From: Muribaculaceae bacterium | GTDB lineage: Bacteria > Bacteroidota > Bacteroidia > Bacteroidales > Muribaculaceae | Length of the DNA: 64,000 bases | Direction of reading: 5' to 3' | Assembly: GCA_014867205.1 (NCBI GenBank) | Contig: WGUO01000013.1 | Location: forward strand, 1-64,000 | In this document: piece by piece, positions 50,742 to 58,667 of the stretch | Position numbering within the stretch: the first letter of the stretch is position 1 | How the letters are laid out: each line of letters starts with the position of its first letter | Notes under the pieces: generated by a model | The model's input: only the letters and a program-made list of their open reading frames with translations | Databases searched by the model: none | What the model was told of the DNA's origin: nothing | Translations under genes and position numbers: made by a program

Positions 50742-52091
50742 TCATATCTCCTCTGTCATTCCGCCGCCGTCAGTGCTCTCGGCCTTGTCGATGCCTGCCT
50801 CGCTGACCGGATCTGTCCGCCTGTTGTCCTTGAAGACAATCCAGAAGAGAATGCCGACGACAAGCGCATATGCCGCGAATATCATCCATGACGCACGCCA
50901 GCCCTCGAGCTGAGTCTCTACAGGATCGGCGGGCAAAACGTTGTGGTTGACTATTGCCATGGCGGCCAGCGTGCCTATCGTCGCGCCCAAACCATTGGTC
51001 ATGATCATGAAGAGTCCCTGCGCGCTGCTGCGGATGTCGCTCGTCGTCTCCTTGTCGACATAGAGGCCGCCGGAGACATTGAAGAAGTCGAACGCTATGC
51101 CGTAGACGATGCACGACAGCACAAAGAGCCACAGGCCGCCGTCGGGATCACCGACGCCGAAGAACCCGAAGCGAAGCACCCACGCGAACATCGACATGAG
51201 CATAACGCCCTTGATGCCGAAACGCTTGAGGCAGAACGGTATCAGCAGTATGCAGAGGGTCTCGCTGATCTGCGAGAGGGATATCAGGGCGTTGGCGTTC
51301 TGCGCCGCCCATGCGCCCGAATATTCGGGAATCTCCTTGAAGAACGTTATATATGGATTGGCATAGCCGTTGGTGATCTGGAGCGAGACGCCGAGAAGCA
51401 TGCTGAAGATGAAGAAGACGGCCATCTTCTTTGTCTTGAACAGCGTGAAGGCGCGGAGGCCGAGCCTGTCGACCCAGTTGCCCGTGACAGGCGCGGTGGA
51501 GACGGGACACTTCGGCATCGTCAGAGCATACAGCGCCATCACGAGACTCAAGGCTGCTGATACGAACAACTGCATGCAGGTAGTCTGGAATTTGGCACCC
51601 TCCGGACCAACGAAGTTGACGAACAGCATGGCGCAGATGAAGCCGATGGTGCCGAATATGCGTATCGGCGGAAAGTCCTTGACGGTATCCATGCCGTGGC
51701 GCGTCAGCGCGTTGAACGCCACAGAGTTGTTAAGCCCTATGGTAGGCATGAAGAACGCCACCGACAGTGAATAGAGCGCAAACAGGGGGGCGAACGCGAC
51801 TGCGCCCGCAGTCACGCAGTAGACACCGGCCAGCGCCATGAACAGGCCGGCCAGCAGATGGCACAGACTGAGCATCCTCTGGGCCTGTATCCAGCGGTCG
51901 GCGATGATGCCGACTACCGAGGGCATGAACAGCGACACTATGCCCTGCATGGCATAGAACCAGCCTATATGAGTGCCGAGTCCGGCGCCGAACAGGAAGT
52001 TGCCGAGCGACGTGAGATAGGATCCCCATACGGCAAACTCTATGAAGTTCAAGAGAGAAAGCCTAAATTTCAAGTTTGCGTTACCTGCCAT
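50742..52091 (-). CDS. Nucleoside:H+ symporter family MFS permease
   Basis: The 449-residue protein has 12 membrane spans and the layout of the NupG/XapB family: start LKFRLSLLNFIEFAVWGSYLTSLGNFLF, then GWFYAMQGIVSLFMPSVVGIIADRWIQAQRMLSLCHLLAG, and a Lys/Glu-rich tail. It probably imports nucleosides with protons, which fits the presence of punA and ndk in the window though they are not linked. A TATATTTG box lies about 100 bases upstream. Confidence 0.88.
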   Translation of the reverse strand: MAGNANLKFRLSLLNFIEFAVWGSYLTSLGNFLFGAGLGTHIGWFYAMQGIVSLFMPSVVGIIADRWIQAQRMLSLCHLLAGLFMALAGVYCVTAGAVAFAPLFALYSLSVAFFMPTIGLNNSVAFNALTRHGMDTVKDFPPIRIFGTIGFICAMLFVNFVGPEGAKFQTTCMQLFVSAALSLVMALYALTMPKCPVSTAPVTGNWVDRLGLRAFTLFKTKKMAVFFIFSMLLGVSLQITNGYANPYITFFKEIPEYSGAWAAQNANALISLSQISETLCILLIPFCLKRFGIKGVMLMSMFAWVLRFGFFGVGDPDGGLWLFVLSCIVYGIAFDFFNVSGGLYVDKETTSDIRSSAQGLFMIMTNGLGATIGTLAAMAIVNHNVLPADPVETQLEGWRASWMIFAAYALVVGILFWIVFKDNRRTDPVSEAGIDKAESTDGGGMTEEI

Positions 52092-52189
52092 AGTTATCAG
52101 ACTTTAAGTTTATGCCGGCTCATCCAGGCCGGCCTACAGTTGTTGGGTTGTTTTTATGCGGCAGCACGTCTTGTCGAACTGCACGGTGC

Positions 52190-52197
52190 AAATATAA
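52190..52197 (-). promoter_or_regulatory. Promoter -7 box for the nucleoside permease
   Basis: Minus-strand TATATTTG, exact TAnnTTTG; expected leader about 95 nt. Confidence 0.5.
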
Positions 52198-52244
52198 TGT
52201 TTTTTGACGAAATAAGCCCACTCCTCCCCTTTTAATCGTCACTT

Positions 52245-52961
52245 TTATTTATCGGAATGCCAGTCGTGCGAGCCAAGGGGAGCAAGATCCAGCAGTCTCT
52301 TACGGTCCGGCACAATGACCTTCTCGTCTGACACAACCTCAAGCACTCCTTCTCCGCACAGCGTGTCAAATTCAGATGGGTCATCAATAGGCATCACACT
52401 TCTGAAGAAGTCGGCAAGCGGCATCCCTGATGACGAGAGCTCAATATCCTTGCTGTCGCGCGTGGTGGTCATGTCTACAATTCGCGCAAGCAGGCTCACG
52501 AGGCTTCCCGGCACGCTGTCAACTACCGGACTCTCTGCTCTCTGCGAGCTAAGCGACAGGTAGTTGAGACAGTTCATCAGGTATATCTGGTTTGACTGGA
52601 GGAGCGCCATGTATTGCGCCTTCGGGAATTCCATCGTGCCGCATTTCGTGGCCGCACGCGCACTGAAGTTGAAGTGCAGGTTGAGCCCGAATAGCCTGTC
52701 GAGTCCGATGAACCGTCCGGATCCGACGCGCTCGCGCACGTGAAGCCGCCCCGCAAACAGCGGGTGCGTCACTTCCATCTCTCCCGATATCAGACACCTG
52801 ACCGAACGGCAGCTGTCCCGTTCGCTCACAATCCGCTCTCCGGGCTGATATGTGCGGAACAATAGATGCGTTTTCTCTACAAATGAAGATATCTGCTCCT
52901 GGCTGACTCCCCTGAACATGGGGAGGCTCATCAATATCTCAAACATGCTGTAACCTGACAT
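52245..52961 (-). CDS. Crp/Fnr-family transcriptional regulator
   Basis: A 238-residue regulator. The cyclic-nucleotide-binding type beta barrel spans about residues 12-120 (LPMFRGVSQEQISSFVEKTHLLFRTYQPGERIV, CLISGEMEVTH), followed by a dimer helix and a C-terminal winged helix (LSSSGMPLADFFRSVMPIDDPSEFDTLCGEGVLEVVSDEKVIV). The HTH is divergent from E. coli Crp, and the phosphate-binding arginine-serine pair is not obvious, so the ligand is unknown. It lies just upstream of the tRNA-Glu terminator. Confidence 0.85.
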   Translation of the reverse strand: MSGYSMFEILMSLPMFRGVSQEQISSFVEKTHLLFRTYQPGERIVSERDSCRSVRCLISGEMEVTHPLFAGRLHVRERVGSGRFIGLDRLFGLNLHFNFSARAATKCGTMEFPKAQYMALLQSNQIYLMNCLNYLSLSSQRAESPVVDSVPGSLVSLLARIVDMTTTRDSKDIELSSSGMPLADFFRSVMPIDDPSEFDTLCGEGVLEVVSDEKVIVPDRKRLLDLAPLGSHDWHSDK

Positions 52962-52975
52962 AGACTAAGTAAATA

Positions 52976-53015
52976 AAAAACCTCAAATCACTGGAAAGCA
53001 GCGATCTGAGGTTTT
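52976..53015 (-). terminator. Terminator of tRNA-Glu
   Basis: AAAACCTCA-ATC pairs with GAT-TGAGGTTTT; on the minus strand TTTTTTATTT follows. Confidence 0.8.
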
Positions 53016-53019
53016 GAAG

Positions 53020-53091
53020 TAGTCGATCCGGGACTCGAACCCGAGTCTCCACCGTGAGAGGGTGGCGTGCTAACCGCTACACTAATCGACC
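53020..53091 (-). tRNA. tRNA-Glu (CTC)
   Basis: A 72-nt cloverleaf: acceptor GGTCGAT/ATCGACT with a G-U closing pair and A discriminator, D-stem GTGT/GCAC, anticodon stem CCACC/GGTGG with loop CTCTCAC (anticodon CTC), T-arm TCGGG-TTCGAGT-CCCGG. CCA is not encoded. Promoter and terminator are both visible. Confidence 0.93.
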
Positions 53092-53141
53092 GGTCGGCTT
53101 CAGGGACTCTCCTTTCGGACTCTCTTTTCCCTTTTGCGTTG

Positions 53142-53149
53142 CAAAGTTA
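53142..53149 (-). promoter_or_regulatory. Promoter -7 box for tRNA-Glu
   Basis: Minus-strand TAACTTTG; TTG 20 bases upstream (complement at 53170-53172). The 5' leader would be about 47 nt. Confidence 0.65.
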
Positions 53150-53174
53150 ATATAAATTTTCGAAACCACCAAAT

Positions 53175-54995
53175 TTATTCCGATTTTTCGGCGATCTTTT
53201 TACTAAAGTCACGGCACCCCACAGTGAATGTCAGCCCGTCATAGCCGGGGCAGACTCCCTCGGGCAGCCTGCGCGCCAGATCATAGTGTCGTCCTATCTC
53301 GTGGTTGAAGTGCGTCAGATAAGCCCGGCGCGGCCTCACCTCTCTGATCAGCGCGAGCGACTCGGCAAGCGTGAAGTGCGAGAAGTGGTCGCGGTCTCGC
53401 AACGCATTCACCACAAGCGTGTCCACTCCCTCGAGTTTCTCTATCTCGCGCTCCCCGATTGTCTTGGCATCGGTGATGTATGCGAAGTCGCCGATGCGGA
53501 ACCCCAGTATCGGCGCGCTGCCGTGCATTACCTCTATCGGTACGATCCGGAGTCCGTCGATCATAAAGGGCGTATTTCCGACTACCTTCATGTCGAATAC
53601 GGGCACTCCTGGATATGGGTTCTTGCGGAAACAGTATTCATAGTGCTCGCGCAGACTACGGTCGGTCGCTGCACTGACATACATCGGCAGATGTCCCGTG
53701 GAACAGAATGGCCGCAGGTCATCGATACCACCGACATGGTCGTAGTGGCTGTGGGTCACGAGCACGGCGTCGATATGGTGTATGCCCGCTGCGAGCGCCT
53801 GCGCCCGGAAATCGGGCGACGGGTCTATCAGTATCGTCATTCCCATAGTGCGCACGAGTGCCGACGTGCGCATGCGCTTGTCTTTAGCAAATGGCGAGCG
53901 GCATACCGGGCAGTCGCATCCTATCTCGGGTATCCCTTTTGATGTGCCTGTGCCGAGAAGCGTCACCTGAATCCGTGGATCGATATAGTTGACCTCGGGC
54001 CGAAGGTCTATCAGATATTTTTCCCTCACTCTCCGGCGGACTTGTTCTGCAAGGCGCATTACATCGTCGGCCGTCGCATTGTCCCGGTTGACGAGAACCA
54101 GAGGCTGACGCCCGTAGACTGCGGCCCCGCCACATCGGGCGCCCTTGAGGCCGGCATGGTCTATGAGCCATGCTGCCGACAGTTTGGTCCGGTTCTCGCC
54201 TGCCGGATGCCCGGCCAGTGTCTCCCCGGTCAGAACCTTTATCTCCTCGATATGTCCGTTATGGACTATAGGATTCTTGAAGAAACTGCCTGCGCTTCCC
54301 AACAGGGCCGGATCCGGCAACTTTGAATTCCGGACCCTGACAACCTCGTCGGCCACCTCGCGTATCGACGGCGCATGGCCGAGACGTGCGCAAAGTTCCT
54401 GAAGGGGGCCGTACCCGAGGCTTCGTGCGATTCCGTCGGGATTCAGCCTGAATGAAACCCTGAGGACTATGTATCGCCCCTTCCCCTCGTGCTTAAAGAT
54501 ACTGTCGCGGTAGCCGAAGCGACATTCCTCGGCCGTGAAGCGGCACACTCTCCTGGTCAGCGTGTCAAAGCACTCCACAGCGTGAATCACGTCTCCGGCC
54601 TCGACTCCGTAGGCTCCGACATTCTGAACAGGCGACGCACCGACTTCTCCAGGTATTCCGGAAAGGTTCTCCACACCGGCGAGTCCTTGAGCGAGTGTCC
54701 ATTCCACGAAATCGGTCCACTTCTCTCCTGCGCCTGCTATCGCGAACGTCGTCTCCGGGTTCTTGTCATATCTGACGATACCCTTGATGCCGGAGTGAAG
54801 CACAAGGCCGTTGTAGTCTCCGGCAAAAAGCAGATTGCTGCCTCCGCCGATATGCAGCCAGCGACCTGCGGTAAACCGCTCATCGCGTGATATGCGCAGA
54901 AGTTCCTTATCCGACTTGTACTCGGCAAACCAGCGCGCACGTGCCGGTATTCCGAATGTAGTATATTCAGTTATATCCTTATTCTCCTCAAACAT
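53175..54995 (-). CDS. murB: Fusion of UDP-N-acetylenolpyruvoylglucosamine reductase (MurB) and a metallo-beta-lactamase-fold hydrolase
   Basis: A single 606-residue frame. Residues 1-335 are a complete MurB, which reduces the enolpyruvyl group to make UDP-MurNAc: FAD loop HIGGGSNLLF, YRDSIFK, the proton-donor serine in SAGSFFKNPIV, and the Glu in LRPEVNYI. Directly after, from about residue 340, an MBL-fold enzyme begins: LLGTGTSKGIPEIGCDCPVC (a GCxCxxC site as in PhnP), metal motif THSHYDHVGG, and TDAKTI and THFNHEIG ligands. No stop lies at the junction (about 53965-53990), where a separate gene usually begins. The start is the ATG at 54995 rather than an upstream TTG. Both halves look intact. 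Confidence 0.9.
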   Translation of the reverse strand: MFEENKDITEYTTFGIPARARWFAEYKSDKELLRISRDERFTAGRWLHIGGGSNLLFAGDYNGLVLHSGIKGIVRYDKNPETTFAIAGAGEKWTDFVEWTLAQGLAGVENLSGIPGEVGASPVQNVGAYGVEAGDVIHAVECFDTLTRRVCRFTAEECRFGYRDSIFKHEGKGRYIVLRVSFRLNPDGIARSLGYGPLQELCARLGHAPSIREVADEVVRVRNSKLPDPALLGSAGSFFKNPIVHNGHIEEIKVLTGETLAGHPAGENRTKLSAAWLIDHAGLKGARCGGAAVYGRQPLVLVNRDNATADDVMRLAEQVRRRVREKYLIDLRPEVNYIDPRIQVTLLGTGTSKGIPEIGCDCPVCRSPFAKDKRMRTSALVRTMGMTILIDPSPDFRAQALAAGIHHIDAVLVTHSHYDHVGGIDDLRPFCSTGHLPMYVSAATDRSLREHYEYCFRKNPYPGVPVFDMKVVGNTPFMIDGLRIVPIEVMHGSAPILGFRIGDFAYITDAKTIGEREIEKLEGVDTLVVNALRDRDHFSHFTLAESLALIREVRPRRAYLTHFNHEIGRHYDLARRLPEGVCPGYDGLTFTVGCRDFSKKIAEKSE

Positions 54996-55031
54996 AATAT
55001 CCAATTGATGTTTAAAGTTTAGGGTTTAGGG

Positions 55032-55991
55032 TTAATACCTAAAATCCACCAGCAGGCCGTTCTCGAAACGCAGGAACGTGCCGTCCCGATAACTCCACAC
55101 ATCTATCGTGTTGCTCCAGTCGTGGCCCGCGTTTACCTCGTCGGGGTTACCCAGGGACAGTTTACATTCAAGTTTGGTCATCCCGGCCGTTACCCGTCCA
55201 TCCTGGATAAGTCTCCATATCTCTGGCGTGATGTCCTGATAAAGCGACTTGGGATCCGTAAGCGAGAAGAGACTGGGGAATGTTCGGCTCTCGGCCCCGA
55301 GCCCGGAACCGGCACGCACATTCATATACATATAAGCCTCTCTCCCCTCGGAATCAACAATATCGACCGCAAGAGGGAAAACCATATTGCCGGCCCTCAC
55401 GGCACTCACCGTGACGGGCACAAATTTTCGGCCGTCAAAAGGATTACCTTCCGCGTCATACCAGAGGCCGGAGCGTGTCCAGAGACGTCTTCCTCTCAGC
55501 AGTTTGTCGGCAGCAGCCACCATGTCGAGATCTATCAGCATCGGTATGTCAAGTCCTGACACAGCCTTCAGTGCCTCTTTCATGGTCTTCGTGGTCCGGT
55601 AGCGGTATATTCCCTTGTCGCCCCTGAACTCTATCGCCGCGACCTCTCCTGAGCCTGGGGTGGAAATTGACACGACGCGCTCGAAACGAAGCGTATCTCC
55701 GGCGAGGGAGGCACGTGCCGGATCGGCCGAAACGCCTGACGGCAGTTCAAGCACGAGGACAGCCTTGCTGTCGGATATCAGGAATTTCTTGCCGGGACTC
55801 CAGACCGCCATGCTGTCCGACCGAAGCGCCCGTGCGAAGATTTCCTCTTCACTCGGCCGCGTCTCGCGCAGGTCGCTCCGCGACATCTTTATGGCCCGCG
55901 TGCCCTCAATACCGGTGTGACAACCGGTTATGAGCATCGCCGATGCCATAAGCAGCAGACCCCATAAAACTGTATTTGCTCTTTTCTTCAT
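55032..55991 (-). CDS. Lipoprotein with BamE/SmpA-like C-terminus
   Basis: A 319-residue lipoprotein: signal with lipobox LITGC (cysteine at about 24), a middle part without recognised family, and a C-terminal segment ITPEIWRLIQDGRVTAGMTKLECKLSLGNPDEVNAG..NTIDVWSYRDGTFLRFENGLL that resembles the SmpA/OmlA (BamE) fold of repeated GMTKxEVxxLLGxP. It is followed by the MurB fusion gene after 36 bases. The TAATTTTG box ends ten bases before the ATG, so the leader is very short. Confidence 0.75.
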   Translation of the reverse strand: MKKRANTVLWGLLLMASAMLITGCHTGIEGTRAIKMSRSDLRETRPSEEEIFARALRSDSMAVWSPGKKFLISDSKAVLVLELPSGVSADPARASLAGDTLRFERVVSISTPGSGEVAAIEFRGDKGIYRYRTTKTMKEALKAVSGLDIPMLIDLDMVAAADKLLRGRRLWTRSGLWYDAEGNPFDGRKFVPVTVSAVRAGNMVFPLAVDIVDSEGREAYMYMNVRAGSGLGAESRTFPSLFSLTDPKSLYQDITPEIWRLIQDGRVTAGMTKLECKLSLGNPDEVNAGHDWSNTIDVWSYRDGTFLRFENGLLVDFRY

Positions 55992-56000
55992 AATTCATGA

Positions 56001-56008
56001 CAAAATTA
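56001..56008 (-). promoter_or_regulatory. Promoter -7 box for the BamE-like lipoprotein
   Basis: Minus-strand TAATTTTG; expected leader only about 6 nt. Confidence 0.5.
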
Positions 56009-56051
56009 GTTATTTTTTTCGGGAAAACTTGGTAAATTCAAAAATAATGTC

Positions 56052-56059
56052 TAACTTTG
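56052..56059 (+). promoter_or_regulatory. Promoter -7 box for tRNA-Met
   Basis: TAACTTTG with TTG at 56029-56031, 20 bases upstream; start about 15 nt before the tRNA. Confidence 0.7.
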
Positions 56060-56077
56060 CACTCGCAAAACGGAAAC

Positions 56078-56151
56078 GGCGGGATAGCTCAGTTGGTTAG
56101 AGCGTCGGATTCATAACCCGGAGGTCTCGAGTTCAATTCTCGATCCCGCTA
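56078..56151 (+). tRNA. tRNA-Met (CAT), elongator type
   Basis: A 74-nt cloverleaf: acceptor GGCGGGA/TCCCGCT (G-U first pair), A discriminator, D-stem GCTC/GAGC, anticodon loop TTCATAA, T-loop TTCAATT with stem TCGAG/CTCGA. Position 31-39 of the anticodon stem is an A-C mismatch. CAT could also mark the lysidine-modified Ile2 tRNA, so the amino acid is likely rather than certain. Confidence 0.88.
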
Positions 56152-56152
56152 C

Positions 56153-56177
56153 AAAGGCAGCCAAATCGGCTGCCTTT
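56153..56177 (+). terminator. Terminator of tRNA-Met
   Basis: AAAGGCAGCC pairs with GGCTGCCTTT around a 5-base loop, followed by ATTCGTTT. Confidence 0.85.
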
Positions 56178-56185
56178 ATTCGTTT

Positions 56186-56400
56186 AGAGGTGGAGGGTTA
56201 AAGTTTAGAGTTTAAAGTTTAGAGTTTAAAGTTTAGCAGCAGATTTATATGTCTTATATGACTTATACATCCTATATGACATATACGACATATACGACAT
56301 ATACGACTTATATGACTTATACGACTTATATGACTTACACGACTTATATGACTTATACGCGCCGCTCTGTATTAATCTTTAATCTCTAATCTTTAATCAT
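56186..56400. repeat. Composite intergenic repeat, copy A
   Basis: Three parts in order: heptamers TTTAGAG/TTTAAAG (56198-56235), an array of 9-base units GACTTATAC/GACTTATAT/GACATATAC (56246-56358), then CTCTGTATTAATCTTTAATC (56365-56400). The same three parts in the same order recur at 59415-59531. No gene is visible. Confidence 0.8.
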
Positions 56401-56401
56401 T

Positions 56402-56437
56402 AAAAAAATCCGATGCCCTTGGGACATCGGATTTTTA
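56402..56437 (-). terminator. Terminator after rpsP
   Basis: AAAAATCCGATG pairs with CATCGGATTTTT around CCCTTGGGA; T-tract on both strands. Confidence 0.85.
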
Positions 56438-56458
56438 TTTGTCAGATTCGTCGCGAGA

Positions 56459-57001
56459 TTACTCTGCGGCCTCCTCAGCGGGAGCCTCAGCGGCCTCAGC
56501 CTCGAGAGCAGCCTTGGCGGCAGCCTCCTCGGCAGCGAGTTTCTCGGCTTTCTTCTTAGCCACAGCCTCGCCTTTGAGACGATTCTTCTCAGCCTCGGCG
56601 TCAAAACGGGCCTTGGCATCTTCTGCTGCCTTTGCCTCGCTCTTTGCCTTTGCGGCCTCTTCTACCTTGGTGCGCTCTGCCTTCCACGCGTTGAAGCGGC
56701 GCTCTGCCTCTTCCTGTGTGAATGCGCCCTTCTTCACGCCGCCACGGAGATGCTTCATCAGCATTACACCCTCCTTGCTGAGGATCGAGCGAACTGTGTC
56801 GGTGGGTACTGCACCTGTCTCTACCCAATACAAAGCACGGTCGAAGTCTAAACTTATTGTAGCAGGATTAGTGTTCGGATTATAAGAACCTATCCTTTCA
56901 ATAAATCTACCATCTCGTGGTGCCCTGCTATCGGCTACTACAATAGGATAAAAAGCGTAGCCCTTGCGGCCATGACGCTGTAATCTAATCTTGGTTGCCA
57001 T
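56459..57001 (-). CDS. rpsP: 30S ribosomal protein S16 with long C-terminal extension
   Basis: The first 85 residues are a standard S16 (MATKIRLQRHGRKGYAFYPIVVADSRAPRDGRFIERIGSYNP...LDFDRALYWVETGAVPTDTVRSIL). The protein then continues to 180 residues with a helix-prone tail rich in Ala, Glu and Lys (about 110-180), ending AEAAEAPAEEAAE. S16 is usually 80-90 residues; long tails are known in Bacteroidota. The start at 57001 is the ATG of MATKIRLQRHG; sequence upstream is leader. Confidence 0.95.
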   Translation of the reverse strand: MATKIRLQRHGRKGYAFYPIVVADSRAPRDGRFIERIGSYNPNTNPATISLDFDRALYWVETGAVPTDTVRSILSKEGVMLMKHLRGGVKKGAFTQEEAERRFNAWKAERTKVEEAAKAKSEAKAAEDAKARFDAEAEKNRLKGEAVAKKKAEKLAAEEAAAKAALEAEAAEAPAEEAAE

Positions 57002-57072
57002 AAACTTGCCGGTTTTATTGAATATTTTGGTTATTTGTTGACTGAAATGCGCGGCAATGCGCTTTTCTGCCG

Positions 57073-57080
57073 CAAAGTTA
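57073..57080 (-). promoter_or_regulatory. Promoter -7 box for rpsP
   Basis: Minus-strand TAACTTTG with TTG 20 bases upstream (complement at 57101-57103). Confidence 0.7.
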
Positions 57081-57124
57081 ACTCTAAATTCGTGAATTAG
57101 CAAAGTTTTTTCACTTTTATTTCT

Positions 57125-57132
57125 TAATTTTG
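57125..57132 (+). promoter_or_regulatory. Promoter -7 box for prfA
   Basis: TAATTTTG, exact consensus; leader about 85 nt. Divergent from the rpsP promoter. Confidence 0.6.
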
Positions 57133-57220
57133 CAAATAAAATCTCATTTCAAGTGCAACGGACAGCCCGGCCTAACCTGTTCAACAGCCGGTCGCGCGGC
57201 ACTTGGCCAGTCTGATTCAT

Positions 57221-58330
57221 ATGTCTGAAAATATGCTACTGTCCCGACTCGAGGGACTCGACAGCCGGTTTGATGAAGTCTCCACTCTTATCACCGACCC
57301 TGATGTAATCGCCGACCAGCCCCGATATGTGCGGCTCACCAAGGAGTATCACGACCTTGAGGAAATCCTTAGGGTAAAAAAGGAGTACAGCGACACTCTG
57401 CGTAGCCTCGAGGAGTCTAAGGAATTGCTCGCCTCGGAGTCTGATGAGGAAATGCGCGCGCTCGCCCGCGAGGAAATAGACGCATGCACGGAGCGCATCC
57501 CCCGCCTCGAGGAACAGATCAAACTGCTGCTCATACCCGCCGACCCCGACGACGCAAAAAATGCCGTCCTCGAGATTCGCGGCGGTACCGGCGGCGACGA
57601 GGCCGCCCTGTTCGCCGGCGACCTGTTCCGCATGTATCAGAAGTTCGCCGAGCGAAAGGGCTGGCAACTCGCCGTCTCTTCCGTCTCCGAGGGGGCGGCC
57701 GGAGGCTTCAAGGAGATTGTCTGCACGCTGACCGGTGAGGGTGTCTATGGCACAATGAAGTATGAGAGCGGCGTACACCGCGTGCAGCGCGTCCCGGTTA
57801 CCGAGACCCAGGGCCGTGTCCACACCTCGGCCGCCACAGTGGCCGTCCTCCCGGAGGCCCAGGAATTCGACGTGGAGATTCATGAGGGCGAGATTAAATG
57901 GGATACATTCCGCTCGGGGGGAGCCGGTGGCCAGAATGTAAATAAGGTCGAGTCGGGTGTGCGGCTCCGCTATAACTGGAAGAACCCCGTCACCGGGCAG
58001 GTAGAGGAGATCCTCATCGAGTGCACCGAGACACGCGACCAGCCCAAAAACAAGGAGCGCGCTCTGTCGCGCCTCCGCACGTTCATCTACGACAAGGAAC
58101 ACCAGAAGTATCTTGACGACATCGCCTCCCGCCGCAAGACAATGGTCAGCACCGGTGACCGGTCGGCAAAGATCCGCACCTACAACTACCCGCAGGGACG
58201 TATCACCGACCACCGCATCAATTACACAGTCTATAATCTCGCCGCATTCATGGACGGTGACATCCAGGAGTGCATCGACCGGCTTACCGTGGCCGAGAAC
58301 GCCGAAAAGCTCAAGGAGGCTGAATTATGA
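57221..58330 (+). CDS. prfA: Peptide chain release factor 1
   Basis: A 369-residue class I release factor that ends translation at UAA and UAG. The codon-recognition tripeptide is PVT in RVPVTETQGRVHTSA, matching the PxT of RF1 (RF2 has SPF), and the catalytic GGQ sits in FRSGGAGGQNVNKVESGVRL (about 235). The start is the ATG at 57221 (MSENMLLSRLEGLDSRFDEV). It is divergent from rpsP. Confidence 0.97.
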   Translation: MSENMLLSRLEGLDSRFDEVSTLITDPDVIADQPRYVRLTKEYHDLEEILRVKKEYSDTLRSLEESKELLASESDEEMRALAREEIDACTERIPRLEEQIKLLLIPADPDDAKNAVLEIRGGTGGDEAALFAGDLFRMYQKFAERKGWQLAVSSVSEGAAGGFKEIVCTLTGEGVYGTMKYESGVHRVQRVPVTETQGRVHTSAATVAVLPEAQEFDVEIHEGEIKWDTFRSGGAGGQNVNKVESGVRLRYNWKNPVTGQVEEILIECTETRDQPKNKERALSRLRTFIYDKEHQKYLDDIASRRKTMVSTGDRSAKIRTYNYPQGRITDHRINYTVYNLAAFMDGDIQECIDRLTVAENAEKLKEAEL

Positions 58331-58369
58331 CGATCCCCTGACCGAACCCACGGTCTATTACATTTGTTT

Positions 58370-58403
58370 AAAGGACATACAGATCGAATTCTGTATGTCC
58401 TTT
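58370..58403 (+). terminator. Terminator after prfA
   Basis: AAAGGACATACAGA pairs perfectly with TCTGTATGTCCTTT around a 6-base loop. A short T-rich stretch (TTTGTCTTG) ends it. Confidence 0.7.
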
Positions 58404-58484
58404 GTCTTGCTGCGTGGCCAAACCCGCACAACCGGCAGAGACCGTTTTACTATCTCAATTATTAATCTTCAAAAAAATATCACT

Positions 58485-58664
58485 ATGAAGACATTATCCA
58501 TAATCTGCTATATCATCGGCTCCGGCCTTCTTATCTCCTCATGTTTCACCACAGGTGTGACCCTTACCTGGATTCTCGGAGGGGTGGCTGTCCTCTTCCT
58601 CGTTCTGGGATGCGTATTCCAGTTCTATACCAACAACCGCAAGACCGTGCAGCATTTTCACTGA
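58485..58664 (+). CDS. Small membrane protein, 59 residues
   Basis: Two hydrophobic segments (about 4-20 and 25-48) are followed by a basic tail NNRKTVQHFH. The ATG at 58485 follows an A-rich stretch (CTTCAAAAAAATATCACT) rather than a clear Shine-Dalgarno, normal in Bacteroidota. I do not recognise the family. It stops 3 bases before the convergent MurU-like gene. Confidence 0.6.
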   Translation: MKTLSIICYIIGSGLLISSCFTTGVTLTWILGGVAVLFLVLGCVFQFYTNNRKTVQHFH

Positions 58665-58667
58665 CAT

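Noticed and set aside
56246..56358. Nine-base array as a CRISPR
   Set aside because: Units are far too short, have no unique spacers, and no cas genes are near.
57236..58213. A 325-codon minus-strand frame
   Set aside because: Antisense shadow of prfA; no recognisable domain.
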